Notes: generated by a model not told the origin, from the letters alone. A stretch of 64,000 nucleotides of DNA from Acuticoccus yangtzensis (GCF_001927245.1 NZ_MJUX01000007.1:124001-188000), one strand, 5' to 3'; positions 1 through 8,244 are shown, numbered from the stretch's first letter. Translations and numbers: made by a program.

Positions 1-198
1 ATAGCCCACCATCAGAGGCACCATGATCGCCTCGAGCGGTATCGGCAGAACCGTCGATTCGCCGAACGAGAGCGCCCCGATGCCGAGCCTCGAATTGGCC
101 AGCCGGCGCGAAATACGGGCCAGCCGGGATTCGCCCGGCGGCAGGCGTCCCGCGTCCGCATGTGTCATGGTGCTCGCGGAAGTGCTGAGGTCGTTCAT
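1..198 (-). CDS. VTT/YqaA-like membrane protein, 5' part only
   Basis: Only the first 66 codons lie in the window; the gene runs off the left edge. A hydrophilic N-terminus of about 35 residues leads into a hydrophobic segment containing GESTVLPIPLEAIMVPLMVG. That motif, an acidic residue followed by PIP at the start of a membrane segment, resembles the first conserved block of VTT (SNARE-associated/YqaA-type) inner-membrane proteins. The ATG at 198 is the first start in frame. It lies downstream of argC in the same direction but behind a terminator, so it is probably transcribed separately. The family call rests on this one block and is tentative. Confidence 0.5.
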   Translation of the reverse strand, partial: MNDLSTSASTMTHADAGRLPPGESRLARISRRLANSRLGIGALSFGESTVLPIPLEAIMVPLMVGY

Positions 199-273
199 GT
201 GAACAAAATTGCCGATCCTGGCCCGCGGTTCCCCCCAGGTCGTTGGGTCGCACCCGTCACCGTGCGCCGATGC

Positions 274-298
274 AAAAAAGGTGGCCGCTCAGCCAACC
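274..298 (-). terminator. intrinsic terminator after argC
   Basis: On the minus strand a short GC stem (GGTTGGC / GGCCACC, with one bulged T) is followed directly by six T residues. It sits 46 nt past the argC stop and would end the rplM-rpsI-GNAT-argC transcript. Confidence 0.65.
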
Positions 299-343
299 TT
301 TCCGCGGCCCAGATGTAGCGGGCGAGCAAGCTGCAGGGGCCGC

Positions 344-1378
344 TCAGGGGAAGAGGGCGAGCTGCTTCAGCCCCGTCGCCTCGGGCAGCCCGCACATCAC
401 GTTCATGTTCTGCACCGCCTGGCCGGACGCGCCCTTCACCAGATTGTCCAGCGTCGAGATGACGATCGCGCGGCCCTTGCGCCGGTCCGGCACCACGCCG
501 ATGCGCGTGAAGTTCGTCCCCCGCACATGGCGCGACTGCGGCACCTCGCCGAACGGCAGCACGTTCACGAAGAACTCGTCCGCGTAGGCGGCGGCCAGCG
601 TGTCGTGGATCGCCTTCGGGTCCCCCGAAACATAGATCGTCGCGTAGATCGCCCGGTTGATGGGGATGAGGTGCGGCGTGAAGGTCGGCTCTACGGCGGC
701 GCCCGCGGCGAGCGAAAGCTCCTGGTCGAGCTCGGCGGTGTGGCGGTGGTTGCCGACCGAGTAGGCGTGGAAGCCCTCCGCGACCTCGGAGAAGAGCGTC
801 GCCACCTTGGCCGCGCGCCCCGCCCCGGTCACGCCCGACTTGGCGTCGATGACGATGTTGTCCGTCTCGACCACCCCGGCGCCGACCAGCGGAACGAGTG
901 CCAGCAGCGACGTCGTCGTGTAGCAGCCCGGATTGCCGACGAGCCGCGCCTTGGCGATGGCGTCCCGGTGAATCTCGGTCAGGCCGTAGACGGCCTCTTT
1001 CTGCAGCGCCTCGGCCTGGTGGGCATGGCCGTACCAATGGGCGTAGGCGGCGGGGTCCGACAGGCGGAAGTCCGCCGACAGGTCGACGATCTTCAGGTCC
1101 GGCTTGGCCTCGAGCGCGGCCTTGAGCGCGGTCTGCGTGGTGCCGTGCGGCAGGGCGCAGAAGAGGACGTCGACCGGGGCGAGGTCGAGGTCGGCGATGG
1201 TGGTGAGCGTCGGCAGGTCGTAGGCGGCGAGCTGCGGGAAGACGCTCGCCATCGCCTTGCCGGCGTTGGACTCGGCGGACAAAGCGGTGATCTTCGCCTC
1301 GGGATGGACGAGGAGAAGGCGCAGAAGCTCGGCGCCGGTGTAGCCGGACGCCCCGTAGATGGCGACGTTAAGGGTCAT
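344..1378 (-). CDS. argC: N-acetyl-gamma-glutamyl-phosphate reductase
   Basis: Third enzyme of arginine biosynthesis: NADPH-dependent reduction of N-acetylglutamyl-5-phosphate to the semialdehyde, in the cytoplasm. The protein has 344 residues, the usual length of the long form. The N-terminal Rossmann motif GASGYTGAELLRLL starts at residue 9, and the catalytic cysteine is Cys152 in VGNPGCYTT. A histidine-containing block (SVGNHRHTAE) lies in the second half. It is the last gene of a minus-strand run with rplM, rpsI and a GNAT gene; rpsI-argC adjacency is common in Hyphomicrobiales. The ATG at 1378 is 27 nt after the GNAT stop. Confidence 0.96.
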   Translation of the reverse strand: MTLNVAIYGASGYTGAELLRLLLVHPEAKITALSAESNAGKAMASVFPQLAAYDLPTLTTIADLDLAPVDVLFCALPHGTTQTALKAALEAKPDLKIVDLSADFRLSDPAAYAHWYGHAHQAEALQKEAVYGLTEIHRDAIAKARLVGNPGCYTTTSLLALVPLVGAGVVETDNIVIDAKSGVTGAGRAAKVATLFSEVAEGFHAYSVGNHRHTAELDQELSLAAGAAVEPTFTPHLIPINRAIYATIYVSGDPKAIHDTLAAAYADEFFVNVLPFGEVPQSRHVRGTNFTRIGVVPDRRKGRAIVISTLDNLVKGASGQAVQNMNVMCGLPEATGLKQLALFP

Positions 1379-1405
1379 GTTAGTCTCGAAATGGTTCGTG
1401 GGGGA

Positions 1406-2143
1406 TCAGCGGGACGGCGGCCGGTCAGGCGCGCGGGGCCCTGCGTCGTCGCTCCGGCGCTCGAAGCGCTGCTGTCCCACGGAGCCTTGCCCTGAGGCGG
1501 TCCATGTGTCCTCACCCGTTTCGGCCACGAGGCTGAAGCCGTGGCGCTCGTAGAGATCGCGCGCGGCGTCGAGCCCCGCGAATGTCGTCAGCCAGACGAG
1601 CCTATAATGGCGCGCGTCGGCAAATTCCAGGGCGCGGCGCAGGAGAAGGCGGCCGACCCCGGTTCCATGTGCCGCCTCGGCGACGATGAACCACCGCACG
1701 CGGGCGGACGGGCCCAGCGCCGCGTCCCCCGCAGCGCCTTGCGGCCCGGTGATCGTCGCGTCGAGCGTCACCGAGCCGAGCAGCGTGGAGCCGCGCCATG
1801 CGGCCAGGAAGAGGTCGCGTTCGGGGTCCATCTCACGCATAAAGCGGCCGAGGCCGGTCGCCACGTCCGCTTCGAAGTTCGGGCCGAAGCCCCAATGCGC
1901 GCTGTAATAAGTGCCGTGGAGCCGCACCACCTCGCCGATGGCACCGGGCGTAAGCCCGGCGAAGACAGCGGGCGTGAGCCCGGCGACGACACTGGGCGTG
2001 AGCCCGGCGAGGACAGCGGGTCCGGGGTCCCGCGCGGGATCGGCCACGGGCCACGGCAGCGGGCCGGGCGGATGAGGTCCGTCCGGCCGAAAAGCCTCCA
2101 GACGGAGAGGATCGCGGTCCGCGCCCTCCCCCGCCATGCGCAC
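1406..2143 (-). CDS. GNAT-family N-acetyltransferase
   Basis: Acetyl-CoA-dependent acetyltransferase of unknown substrate, up to 245 residues. The acetyl-CoA motif A is visible around residues 149-170 (VRWFIVAEAAHGTGVGRLLL, with the HGTGVG pyrophosphate loop), followed by the family-typical DLYERHGF block. The GNAT part resembles the C-terminal half of MarR-GNAT fusion proteins, but no MarR domain is present. Residues 1-66 are a Pro/Ala-rich extension ending in three 8-residue repeats of AGLTP type. The start is either GTG at 2143, one base after the rpsI stop, or ATG at 2137. The gene is placed between rpsI and argC and looks translationally coupled to rpsI. Possible targets include a ribosomal protein, but nothing in the sequence proves it. 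Confidence 0.8.
   Translation of the reverse strand: MRMAGEGADRDPLRLEAFRPDGPHPPGPLPWPVADPARDPGPAVLAGLTPSVVAGLTPAVFAGLTPGAIGEVVRLHGTYYSAHWGFGPNFEADVATGLGRFMREMDPERDLFLAAWRGSTLLGSVTLDATITGPQGAAGDAALGPSARVRWFIVAEAAHGTGVGRLLLRRALEFADARHYRLVWLTTFAGLDAARDLYERHGFSLVAETGEDTWTASGQGSVGQQRFERRSDDAGPRAPDRPPSR
1946..2017. repeat. 24-bp tandem repeat x3 inside the GNAT gene
   Basis: Three tandem 24-bp units beginning GGGCGT(A/G)AGCCCGGCGA occur at 1946, 1970 and 1994. They encode the 8-residue repeat (A/S)V(L/V/F)AGLTP in the N-terminal extension. The length is a multiple of three, so copy number changes keep the frame. Confidence 0.9.
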
Positions 2144-2144
2144 C

Positions 2145-2639
2145 TTAGCGCTTGGAGAACTGGAACGAACGGCGGGCCTTCCGGCGGCCGTACTTCTTAC
2201 GCTCGACGACGCGCGAGTCGCGGGTCAGGAAGCCGACGCGCTTGAGCATCGGGCGCAGACCCGGCTCGTAGTGCGTGAGCGCCTTGGAGATGCCGTGACG
2301 CACCGCGCCCGCCTGGCCCGACAGACCACCGCCGGAGACGGTGCACATGATGTCGAACTGGCCTTCGCGCTGGGTGATCAAGAGCGGCTGGCGGATGACC
2401 ATCTGCAGCACGGGGCGTGCGAAATACTCTTCCATCGTCTTGCCGCAGACGACGATCTTGCCGGAGCCGGGCTTCACCCACACGCGGGCAACGGCGTCCT
2501 TGCGCTTGCCGGTGGCATAGGCGCGGCCATACTGGTCGAGCTTCTGGACGTGGACGGGCGCCGATTCCTCGTAGCCGCCGTCCTGACCGCCCATGGCGGA
2601 ACCCAAGTCCTCGAGGGACGAAACGGTCGTATCGCTCAC
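2145..2639 (-). CDS. rpsI: 30S ribosomal protein S9
   Basis: Small-subunit ribosomal protein, 164 residues. The core [20 protein letters not shown] begins near residue 38, and the protein ends in the basic tail RRSFQFSKR that reaches towards P-site tRNA. The N-terminal extension of about 35 residues is normal for alphaproteobacterial S9. The ATG at 2639 overlaps the rplM stop by 4 nt (ATGA), so translation is coupled. Confidence 0.98.
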   Translation of the reverse strand: MSDTTVSSLEDLGSAMGGQDGGYEESAPVHVQKLDQYGRAYATGKRKDAVARVWVKPGSGKIVVCGKTMEEYFARPVLQMVIRQPLLITQREGQFDIMCTVSGGGLSGQAGAVRHGISKALTHYEPGLRPMLKRVGFLTRDSRVVERKKYGRRKARRSFQFSKR

Positions 2640-3100
2640 GCGGTCCTCACATTCTTGCTGTTCTGGCCGCCGAGGTCGACGGTGACCGGCTGCTGCGCCT
2701 CGTGCGGATGCTCCGCCCCGGCATAGACGCGCAGGTTGCGCATCTGCTGACGGCCGAGCGGGCCGCGCGGCATCATGCGCTTCACGGCGGCTTCGAGCAC
2801 ACGCTCGGGGAACCGGCCTTCGAGGATCTGCTTGGCAGACCGCTCTTTCAGACCACCCGGATAGCCAGTGTGCTTGTAGTACATCTGCTGCTCGTACTTG
2901 CGGCCCGTGAAGACCACCTTGTCGGCATTGATGACGATGACATTGTCACCGCAGTCCACGTGCGGCGTGAAATACGGCTTGTTTTTACCGCGGAGACGAA
3001 GCGCGATCTGCGCGGCGAGACGGCCCACCACGAGATTGGTGGCGTCGATCACCACCCACTGCTTCTCGATCTCCGCAGGTTTTGCGGATTGAGTGTACAT
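2636..3100 (-). CDS. rplM: 50S ribosomal protein L13
   Basis: Large-subunit ribosomal protein of 154 residues. Recognisable family blocks include [15 protein letters not shown] at the N-terminus, the central [16 protein letters not shown], and [19 protein letters not shown] near the C-terminus. It is the first gene of the rplM-rpsI-GNAT-argC run. The ATG at 3100 lies about 50 nt downstream of a credible promoter. Confidence 0.98.
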   Translation of the reverse strand: MYTQSAKPAEIEKQWVVIDATNLVVGRLAAQIALRLRGKNKPYFTPHVDCGDNVIVINADKVVFTGRKYEQQMYYKHTGYPGGLKERSAKQILEGRFPERVLEAAVKRMMPRGPLGRQQMRNLRVYAGAEHPHEAQQPVTVDLGGQNSKNVRTA

Positions 3101-3151
3101 GAGAACGTTCCGATAAAGGAAAGACGGGCCGCCCGAAGGCAGCGTGGTGCG

Positions 3152-3181
3152 CTATGTGTCGATTCCGTCGCGATCCGTCAA
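3152..3181 (-). promoter_or_regulatory. putative housekeeping promoter of rplM
   Basis: On the minus strand a -35 box TTGACG (3181-3176) is separated by 18 nt from ACATAG (3157-3152). Transcription would start about 45 nt before the rplM ATG. The leader contains only a weak GCC-TTCG-GGC hairpin. Confidence 0.5.
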
Positions 3182-3321
3182 GCGGAAAATGTTACGCCTT
3201 ATAAATCAAATACATAGGTCGATGGTAACGGGATACCTTGGCCCCAAATCGCGCTGCCTCTCCGCCCTCCGCGCCTCGGATGGGCATCACACGCCGCCTC
3301 AGGCAGGCATGGCACCCCGTC

Positions 3322-3729
3322 TCAGGCGGGCATCGCGTACGTCATCGTCGTGTGCGCCAAAAGCGCGCCGGACCCGTCGAACGCCTCAGCGACGATCACC
3401 GACAGGCGCCGCCCCGGCTTCACAACCCGCGCTACAGTGCGGATCTCTGCCCCCGCCTTGCCGCCGCGCAGGAACGAGATGTTGAGGTTGGTCGTCACCG
3501 CCATCTTCGCGTCCGCCGACAGGCTGAGGAGCGCCGCGTAAGCCGCCGCGTCCGCCAGCATCATCAATGTCGGGCCGGAGATGATGCCGCCCGGCCGCAG
3601 ATGCGCCTCGCCCGGCGTCAGGACGAGTTCGGCCTCCCCCGCATCGGCCGCCGCGACGCGGACCACGCCCGCCGCGAAGACCTGCGGGAAATCGCGTTCC
3701 AGATAATCGGTGAGTTCGGCAAGCAACAT
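3322..3729 (-). CDS. PaaI-family hotdog thioesterase
   Basis: Probable acyl-CoA thioesterase of 135 residues with a single hotdog fold. The central helix block RPGGIISGPTLMMLADAAAY corresponds to the HGG...D region of the PaaI family; the histidine of that motif is replaced here (GGIISG), as in a subset of family members. The C-terminal strand AEIRTVARVVKPGRRLSVI is typical. I chose ATG at 3729; a TTG at 3753 in the same frame would add eight residues, and neither has a clear Shine-Dalgarno. It is divergent from the enoyl-CoA hydratase gene and upstream of rplM in the same direction. Confidence 0.85.
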   Translation of the reverse strand: MLLAELTDYLERDFPQVFAAGVVRVAAADAGEAELVLTPGEAHLRPGGIISGPTLMMLADAAAYAALLSLSADAKMAVTTNLNISFLRGGKAGAEIRTVARVVKPGRRLSVIVAEAFDGSGALLAHTTMTYAMPA

Positions 3730-3764
3730 TGACTGACGCCGCGATAAGTCCAAAGTTCAGGGCC

Positions 3765-4577
3765 ATGAACGCTCCCTTAAGAGAGACGCCGCCGGTGGAT
3801 ACGCCTCACGTCATGGTGCACGACGAAGGGCGCGTGCGCCGCATCGTGCTCAATCGCCCGGCCCAACGCAATCTGCTGACGCCGGAGATGATGGCCGCCA
3901 TCAAGGCCGCACTCGACGCCCCTTTCGCGCGCGTCATCGTCATCGCCAGCGACGGCCCAGCCTTCTGCGCCGGCCACGACATGAAGGAGATGGCCCGCCA
4001 CCACGCCGACGCGGACGGCGGACGGGCCTACTTCACCGCCCTCTTCAACCAATGCTCCGACATGATGATGGCGATCAGCACCGCGCCTCAGCCGGTGATC
4101 GCCGAGGTGCACTCCGTCGCCGTCGCCGCCGGGTGCCAGCTCGTCGCCGCGTGCGACCTCGCCGTGGCGGCCGATACGGCGAAGTTCGGCACCACCGGCG
4201 TCACCTTCGGCCTCTACTGCTCGACGCCTGCGGTGCCGCTCGTGCGCACCCTTCCCGGTAAGCACGCCGCCGAACTCCTCATGACCGGCGACGTGATCGA
4301 CGCCGCCCAGGCCGAGCGCATCGGCCTCGTCAACCGCGTCGTCCCGGCGGCGGAGCTGACCCCGACGACGATGCGGCTCGCCGCCCACATCGCCACCAAG
4401 TCGGCGGCGGTGCTGGCGCTGGGCAAGCGCACGGCGAGCGCCCAGCGCACGCTGCCGCTGGACGAGGCCTACCGCGTCGCCACCGAGGCGATGGTGGAAA
4501 ACCTCCTCCACGCCGACGGGCGCGAGGGCCTCGACGCCTTCGCCTCCAAGCGCCCCGCCACCTGGGCCGACGACTGA
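3765..4577 (+). CDS. enoyl-CoA hydratase/isomerase family protein (ECHDC3-like)
   Basis: Crotonase-fold protein of 270 residues, acting on a CoA thioester. The first oxyanion-hole block FCAGHDMKEM and the second, VAVAAGCQLVAACDLAVA, are clear. The active-site region reads GLYCSTPAVPLVR, close to mammalian ECHDC3 and its bacterial relatives and lacking the catalytic glutamate of classical hydratases, so the reaction is uncertain. The ATG at 3765 is preferred to an upstream TTG at 3729 that would overlap the divergent thioesterase. Confidence 0.85.
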   Translation: MNAPLRETPPVDTPHVMVHDEGRVRRIVLNRPAQRNLLTPEMMAAIKAALDAPFARVIVIASDGPAFCAGHDMKEMARHHADADGGRAYFTALFNQCSDMMMAISTAPQPVIAEVHSVAVAAGCQLVAACDLAVAADTAKFGTTGVTFGLYCSTPAVPLVRTLPGKHAAELLMTGDVIDAAQAERIGLVNRVVPAAELTPTTMRLAAHIATKSAAVLALGKRTASAQRTLPLDEAYRVATEAMVENLLHADGREGLDAFASKRPATWADD

Positions 4578-4623
4578 GCCGCGGTCGGCAGGGGCGTTCG
4601 CTCCCCCGGCCCCACCTCGCCGG

Positions 4624-4698
4624 CACGACCCGCACCATCACGCCGGGCACCGTCACGACCCGCACCGTCACGACCCGCACCATTACGACGCGACCTCA
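4624..4698. repeat. 15-bp tandem repeat, about 4.5 copies
   Basis: In the gap between the enoyl-CoA hydratase and the GST gene, the unit CACGACCCGCACC(A/G)T recurs at 4624, 4639 (diverged), 4654 and 4669, with a decayed partial copy from 4684. It is not in a credible reading frame. Confidence 0.85.
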
Positions 4699-4741
4699 GA
4701 GCCCCCGCCCCGACACGGCTCCCACATACGGCAGGACATCC

Positions 4742-5365
4742 ATGCTGACCCTCTTCACGGCGCCGGGCACGTGCGCCTTCGCCACCCACATCGCCCTCGC
4801 CGAAGCCGGTGCGGACTATCAGATCCGCCGGGTGAAGTTCGCCGACAACGAGCAGACCTCCGAGGACTACCTCGCCATCAACCCGCTCGGGCGCGTCCCG
4901 GCTCTCGTTACTCCGGACGGTGTGCTGACCGAGACCCCGGCCCTTCTCGTCTACGTCGCCCAGACCCACCCCACGGCCAAGCTCGCCCCGGTGTCCGACC
5001 CGCTCGCCTTCGCCCAGTTGCAGCGCTTCAACAGCTACCTCGCCTCCACCGTCCACGTCGCCCATGCCCACAAGATGCGCGGCTACCGCTGGAGCGACGA
5101 CCCCGCCGCCCATGCGAGCATGAAGGCGAAGGTGCCGGAAACGATGCTCGCCGCCTTCAGCCTCGTCGAAGACGCGCTCGAGGGGCCGTGGGTGATGGGT
5201 GAGCAGTTCACCGTAGCGGACGGCTACCTCTACACCCTCGGCCGCTGGCTGGAGCCGGACAGCGTGGACATGGCCAAGCTCCCCAAGGTGCTCGCCCACC
5301 GCGGGCGGATGAACGAGCGCCCCGCCGTGCAGCGCGCCCTCGCCGAGGAAAAGCCGCCGCGCTGA
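4742..5365 (+). CDS. glutathione S-transferase family protein
   Basis: Cytosolic GST-fold protein of 207 residues. The thioredoxin-like N-terminal domain covers about residues 1-78, with a cysteine at residue 11 (APGTCAFATHIAL) in the position used by beta-class bacterial GSTs. The cis-proline block NPLGRVPALV and the glutathione-binding TETPALLVYVA follow. The helical C-terminal domain contains FTVADGYLYT, the usual N-capping motif. The substrate is unknown; such proteins conjugate or reduce electrophiles. Confidence 0.93.
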   Translation: MLTLFTAPGTCAFATHIALAEAGADYQIRRVKFADNEQTSEDYLAINPLGRVPALVTPDGVLTETPALLVYVAQTHPTAKLAPVSDPLAFAQLQRFNSYLASTVHVAHAHKMRGYRWSDDPAAHASMKAKVPETMLAAFSLVEDALEGPWVMGEQFTVADGYLYTLGRWLEPDSVDMAKLPKVLAHRGRMNERPAVQRALAEEKPPR

Positions 5366-5412
5366 GGCATCCCGGACCCATGACGGACCGCGGCGCGGCC
5401 TCTCCCAGCGTC

Positions 5413-5967
5413 TCAGGCGGCGACGGCTGCGGCCGCCTGGGACGCCGCCCGCTCGGCCACCGCGCAGGCGGCCAGCCGCGTCTTGCAGGAGCCGACATGC
5501 TGGCCGTCGACGAAGCAGAGCCACAGGCGATATTTTCCCGCACCGGCCTCCATGAGGTAGAGATCACGCCCGTTGAGGTGACTGCGCCAGCCCCACCGCG
5601 TATCGGTCCACCGCGCGGGGCCCTCTGGCGGGCCGCGCGGGTTGCGCCGACCGCGGGCCCCCGGCTCGTCCGCCAGTACCCGCCCCGCCCCTGCCGCGAT
5701 GACGTGCCGCGCCTCCTCAGCCCGCGCGCCCCATGGCTCCTCGGGCCGGAACAGGCGCACCATCTCCGCCACAAAGAAGGCCACCAGACCGAAGAGGATC
5801 GCGTTCATGATCGCCCCCTGCTCCAACATGTCGAGCAGCGGGATGAACGGATTGCCGGCAACCACCATGTCCGCACGGACGGCCTGGTAGCGCAGGAAAC
5901 GCAACACCGCATAAAGCCAGCACAGCCCGCCAGCGGACTGCAGAACAACGCGAAGTGGGTTCAGCAT
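5413..5967 (-). CDS. membrane protein of unknown function
   Basis: I do not recognise this protein. It has 184 residues and two or three hydrophobic segments in the first half (around LQSAGGLCWLYAVLRFL and GAIMNAILFGLVAFFVAEMV). A Pro/Arg-rich linker follows, then a short C-terminal domain with two cysteines (LWLCFVDGQHVGSCKTRLAA) that may face the cytoplasm. The ATG at 5967 is chosen because GGGAG lies 8 nt upstream; ATG at 5982 is the alternative. It is divergent from the CoA-binding protein gene, with a 78-bp AT-richer gap between them. Confidence 0.6.
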   Translation of the reverse strand: MLNPLRVVLQSAGGLCWLYAVLRFLRYQAVRADMVVAGNPFIPLLDMLEQGAIMNAILFGLVAFFVAEMVRLFRPEEPWGARAEEARHVIAAGAGRVLADEPGARGRRNPRGPPEGPARWTDTRWGWRSHLNGRDLYLMEAGAGKYRLWLCFVDGQHVGSCKTRLAACAVAERAASQAAAAVAA

Positions 5968-6045
5968 GAGCGATGCTCCCATCGGCAAACGCGCAGAACC
6001 CTAAAACACTTATACAATCTTAAATAGAGGAAATGTACCGCATCA

Positions 6046-6576
6046 ATGGTGAACCATGATCGTTATGACGACAGCCTCATCGAGCGCATCCTCGCCGAGA
6101 CGCTCACGATCGCCATGGTCGGCGCGTCCGCGAACCTGACGCGCCCCTCCGCCTTCGTCCTCAAGTACCTCTTGGAAAAAGGCTTCGAGGTCGTCCCGAT
6201 CAACCCCGGCCACGCGGGCAAGACGATCCACGGACAGACCGTCGTCGCATCCCTCGCCGACCTCGAGGGGCCGGTCGACATGGTGGACGTCTTCCGCGGA
6301 TCGGACGCGGTGCCGGGCGTGATCGACGAGGTTCTGGCGCTGTCTGAACCACCCAAGGTGGTATGGCTGCAGCTCGGCGTGCGCAACGACGAGGCGGCCG
6401 CCCGTGCCGAGGCGGCCGGGATCACCGTCATCCAGAACCGCTGCCCGAAGATCGAGTATGGCCGCCTGTCGGGCGAGATCGGCTGGGCCGGCGTCAACTC
6501 GCGGCGCCTGTCCTCGAAGCGTCCGGCCCGGCTGGAAGGGTTTCAGCGCCTCGGCATCGTCCCGAAAGGAAAATGA
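6046..6576 (+). CDS. CoA-binding domain protein (YccU-like)
   Basis: Single-domain Rossmann-like CoA-binding protein, 176 residues, of the family related to the N-terminus of succinyl-CoA ligase alpha. Motifs seen are IAMVGASANLTRPS near residue 22, VVPINPG near 49, and VWLQLGVRNDEAAA with VIQNRCPKIEYGRL towards the C-terminus. No catalytic domain is attached. The biochemical role of this family is not established. The start at 6046 (ATG) follows GAGGAAAT. Confidence 0.88.
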   Translation: MVNHDRYDDSLIERILAETLTIAMVGASANLTRPSAFVLKYLLEKGFEVVPINPGHAGKTIHGQTVVASLADLEGPVDMVDVFRGSDAVPGVIDEVLALSEPPKVVWLQLGVRNDEAAARAEAAGITVIQNRCPKIEYGRLSGEIGWAGVNSRRLSSKRPARLEGFQRLGIVPKGK

Positions 6577-6587
6577 GCCGAGGCGGC

Positions 6588-7139
6588 TCAGCCCGCGGCC
6601 TTGCGCAGCGCTCTCAAACGGGTCTCCACCTCGACCGGATCCATCGCCAGCGCGTGCAGCGGAACGCGGATGACACCGTTCTTCGCCCGCGCATTGCGCG
6701 CGGTCAGGCGCTCGACCAGGCGCAGCGTCTCCGGCGTCTCCACCGCCTCGGCGATCGTCCCCTTGGGAACGATGACGAGGGTGGCGAGGCGCATCGTGCG
6801 CAGCGCATGATGCTCGACGTGAATGTCGGCGACGCGGCTCCAGGGGATCTTGCCGAAGCGCGCCACGTAGAGCCCGTTCACGTCCGCGCCGAGCTGCGGC
6901 CGGCGGTTGTCGAGCGTCGGCCGGAAGTAGAAGGCGCAGAAGGTACCGGCGAGGCTGAGAAGGAAGAAGGCCGGCGTCCCGTTGACGAAGGCCGCCAGCA
7001 CGCCGATCAGGGTGACCACCCCGCCGCCATAGACCATCATGTCGCCCGAATGGGGCTTGTAGCCGGTGGCGAAGGCGCGCGGCATCTGTGGCGCGGGCTC
7101 GCCTCCGGGCTGGTGATGGTCGGGCGGCGAGGCGTCCAT
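6588..7139 (-). CDS. small membrane protein with a PH-like C-terminal domain
   Basis: Not confidently assigned. The protein has 183 residues: a Pro/His-rich N-terminus, two adjacent membrane segments (VVTLIGVLAAFVNGTPAFFL and the next stretch), then a soluble part with GLYVARFGKIPWSRVADIHV. That pattern, a short beta segment followed by IPW, is typical of bacterial membrane-anchored PH-like domains. The ATG at 7139 overlaps the end of the ribB gene's region by only a few bases outside its stop (7144-7146); another ATG at 7151 would overlap ribB. It is probably co-transcribed with ribB. Confidence 0.6.
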   Translation of the reverse strand: MDASPPDHHQPGGEPAPQMPRAFATGYKPHSGDMMVYGGGVVTLIGVLAAFVNGTPAFFLLSLAGTFCAFYFRPTLDNRRPQLGADVNGLYVARFGKIPWSRVADIHVEHHALRTMRLATLVIVPKGTIAEAVETPETLRLVERLTARNARAKNGVIRVPLHALAMDPVEVETRLRALRKAAG

Positions 7140-7143
7140 GGCT

Positions 7144-8244
7144 TCACCCATCCGCCTGCACGGTTTCCGTTGCGCTGATCGTGATGCCGAAGCCTTCCAG
7201 ACCGACGTAGCGCCGGTCCTGCGAGGCGAGAAGATGGATGGAGCTGACGCCGAGGTCCCGCAGGATCTGCGCGCCGAGGCCGATCTCGCGCCACTCGCGC
7301 ACGCGCTGCTGGGCGCTCACGTGGGTCTCGTCCTTGTCGGCCAGCGCCGCGGCCGCCGCCACGCCGACGCCGCCGTCACGCAGATAGACGAGAACACCGC
7401 GCCCCATCTTCTGCAGCCGCTCCAGGATCGCGCGGGGGCCGCCGTTGCCGAGCACGTCGTCCACCACGTGCTCGCGCGTGAGGCGCACCGGCACGTTGGC
7501 CCCGTCACGGATGTCGCCGACCACCACGGCCATGTGCTGCATCGGGTCGAACGGGGTCTTGTAGGTGACGACGCGGGCGGGGCCGGAGGGGAGCGTGCGC
7601 ACCTCGTCCACCACGCGCTCCACCAGCCGCTCGTGGCGCTGGCGCCAGGCGATGATGTCGTTGAGCGAGATCTGCGCGAGGCCGTGCTTCTGGGCGAACT
7701 CGGCCACCGCCGGGCCGCGCATCACCGTCCCGTCATCGTTGACGAGCTCGGACAGGACGCCAACCGGGGCGACACCGGTGAGATGGCACAGGTCGATGGC
7801 CGCCTCGGTGTGGCCGGAGCGGATCAGCACCCCACCTTCGCGCGCGATCAGCGGGAAGATGTGGCCTGGCCGCACGAAGTCCGCCGCGCCCGAGTTGGGG
7901 TTGGCGAGCGCACGCACGGTGTTGCACCGCTCGTCGGCGGCGATGCCCGTGGTCAGGCCGTGCTTGACGTCGACCGACACGGTGAAGGCCGTCGCCAGTG
8001 GGGCGTCGTTGTCGGCCACCATCGGCGCCAGCGAGAGGCGGCGCGCGGACTCCCGCGTCATCGGCGCGCAGATGATGCCGGACGTGTGACGGATCATGAA
8101 GGCGAGCATCTCGGGCGTTGCCAGGGATGCGGCGCAGATCAGGTCGCCTTCGTTCTCCCGGTCGTCGTCGTCGGTGACGACCACCAGTTCGCCGCGTTCA
8201 AACGCGCGCAGCGCCGCAGCCATCCGGCCCGCCATGTCGCTCAA
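7144..8244 (-). CDS. ribB: 3,4-dihydroxy-2-butanone-4-phosphate synthase with degenerate GTP cyclohydrolase II-like domain (RibBX type)
   Basis: Makes the four-carbon precursor of riboflavin from ribulose-5-phosphate. Residues 1-200 form an intact RibB domain: the metal and substrate motif TDDDDRENEGDLI, HTSGIICAPM, and GHTEAAIDLCHLTG. Residues 205-366 align by position with GTP cyclohydrolase II, but the zinc-binding cysteine cluster expected around the middle of that domain is absent; the region reads LTREHVVDDVLGNGG. It is therefore unlikely to hydrolyse GTP and fits the RibBX variant. A TTG start at 8244 is supported by AAGGAG spaced six bases upstream; the ATG at 8235 is too far from it. 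Confidence 0.93.
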   Translation of the reverse strand: MSDMAGRMAAALRAFERGELVVVTDDDDRENEGDLICAASLATPEMLAFMIRHTSGIICAPMTRESARRLSLAPMVADNDAPLATAFTVSVDVKHGLTTGIAADERCNTVRALANPNSGAADFVRPGHIFPLIAREGGVLIRSGHTEAAIDLCHLTGVAPVGVLSELVNDDGTVMRGPAVAEFAQKHGLAQISLNDIIAWRQRHERLVERVVDEVRTLPSGPARVVTYKTPFDPMQHMAVVVGDIRDGANVPVRLTREHVVDDVLGNGGPRAILERLQKMGRGVLVYLRDGGVGVAAAAALADKDETHVSAQQRVREWREIGLGAQILRDLGVSSIHLLASQDRRYVGLEGFGITISATETVQADG

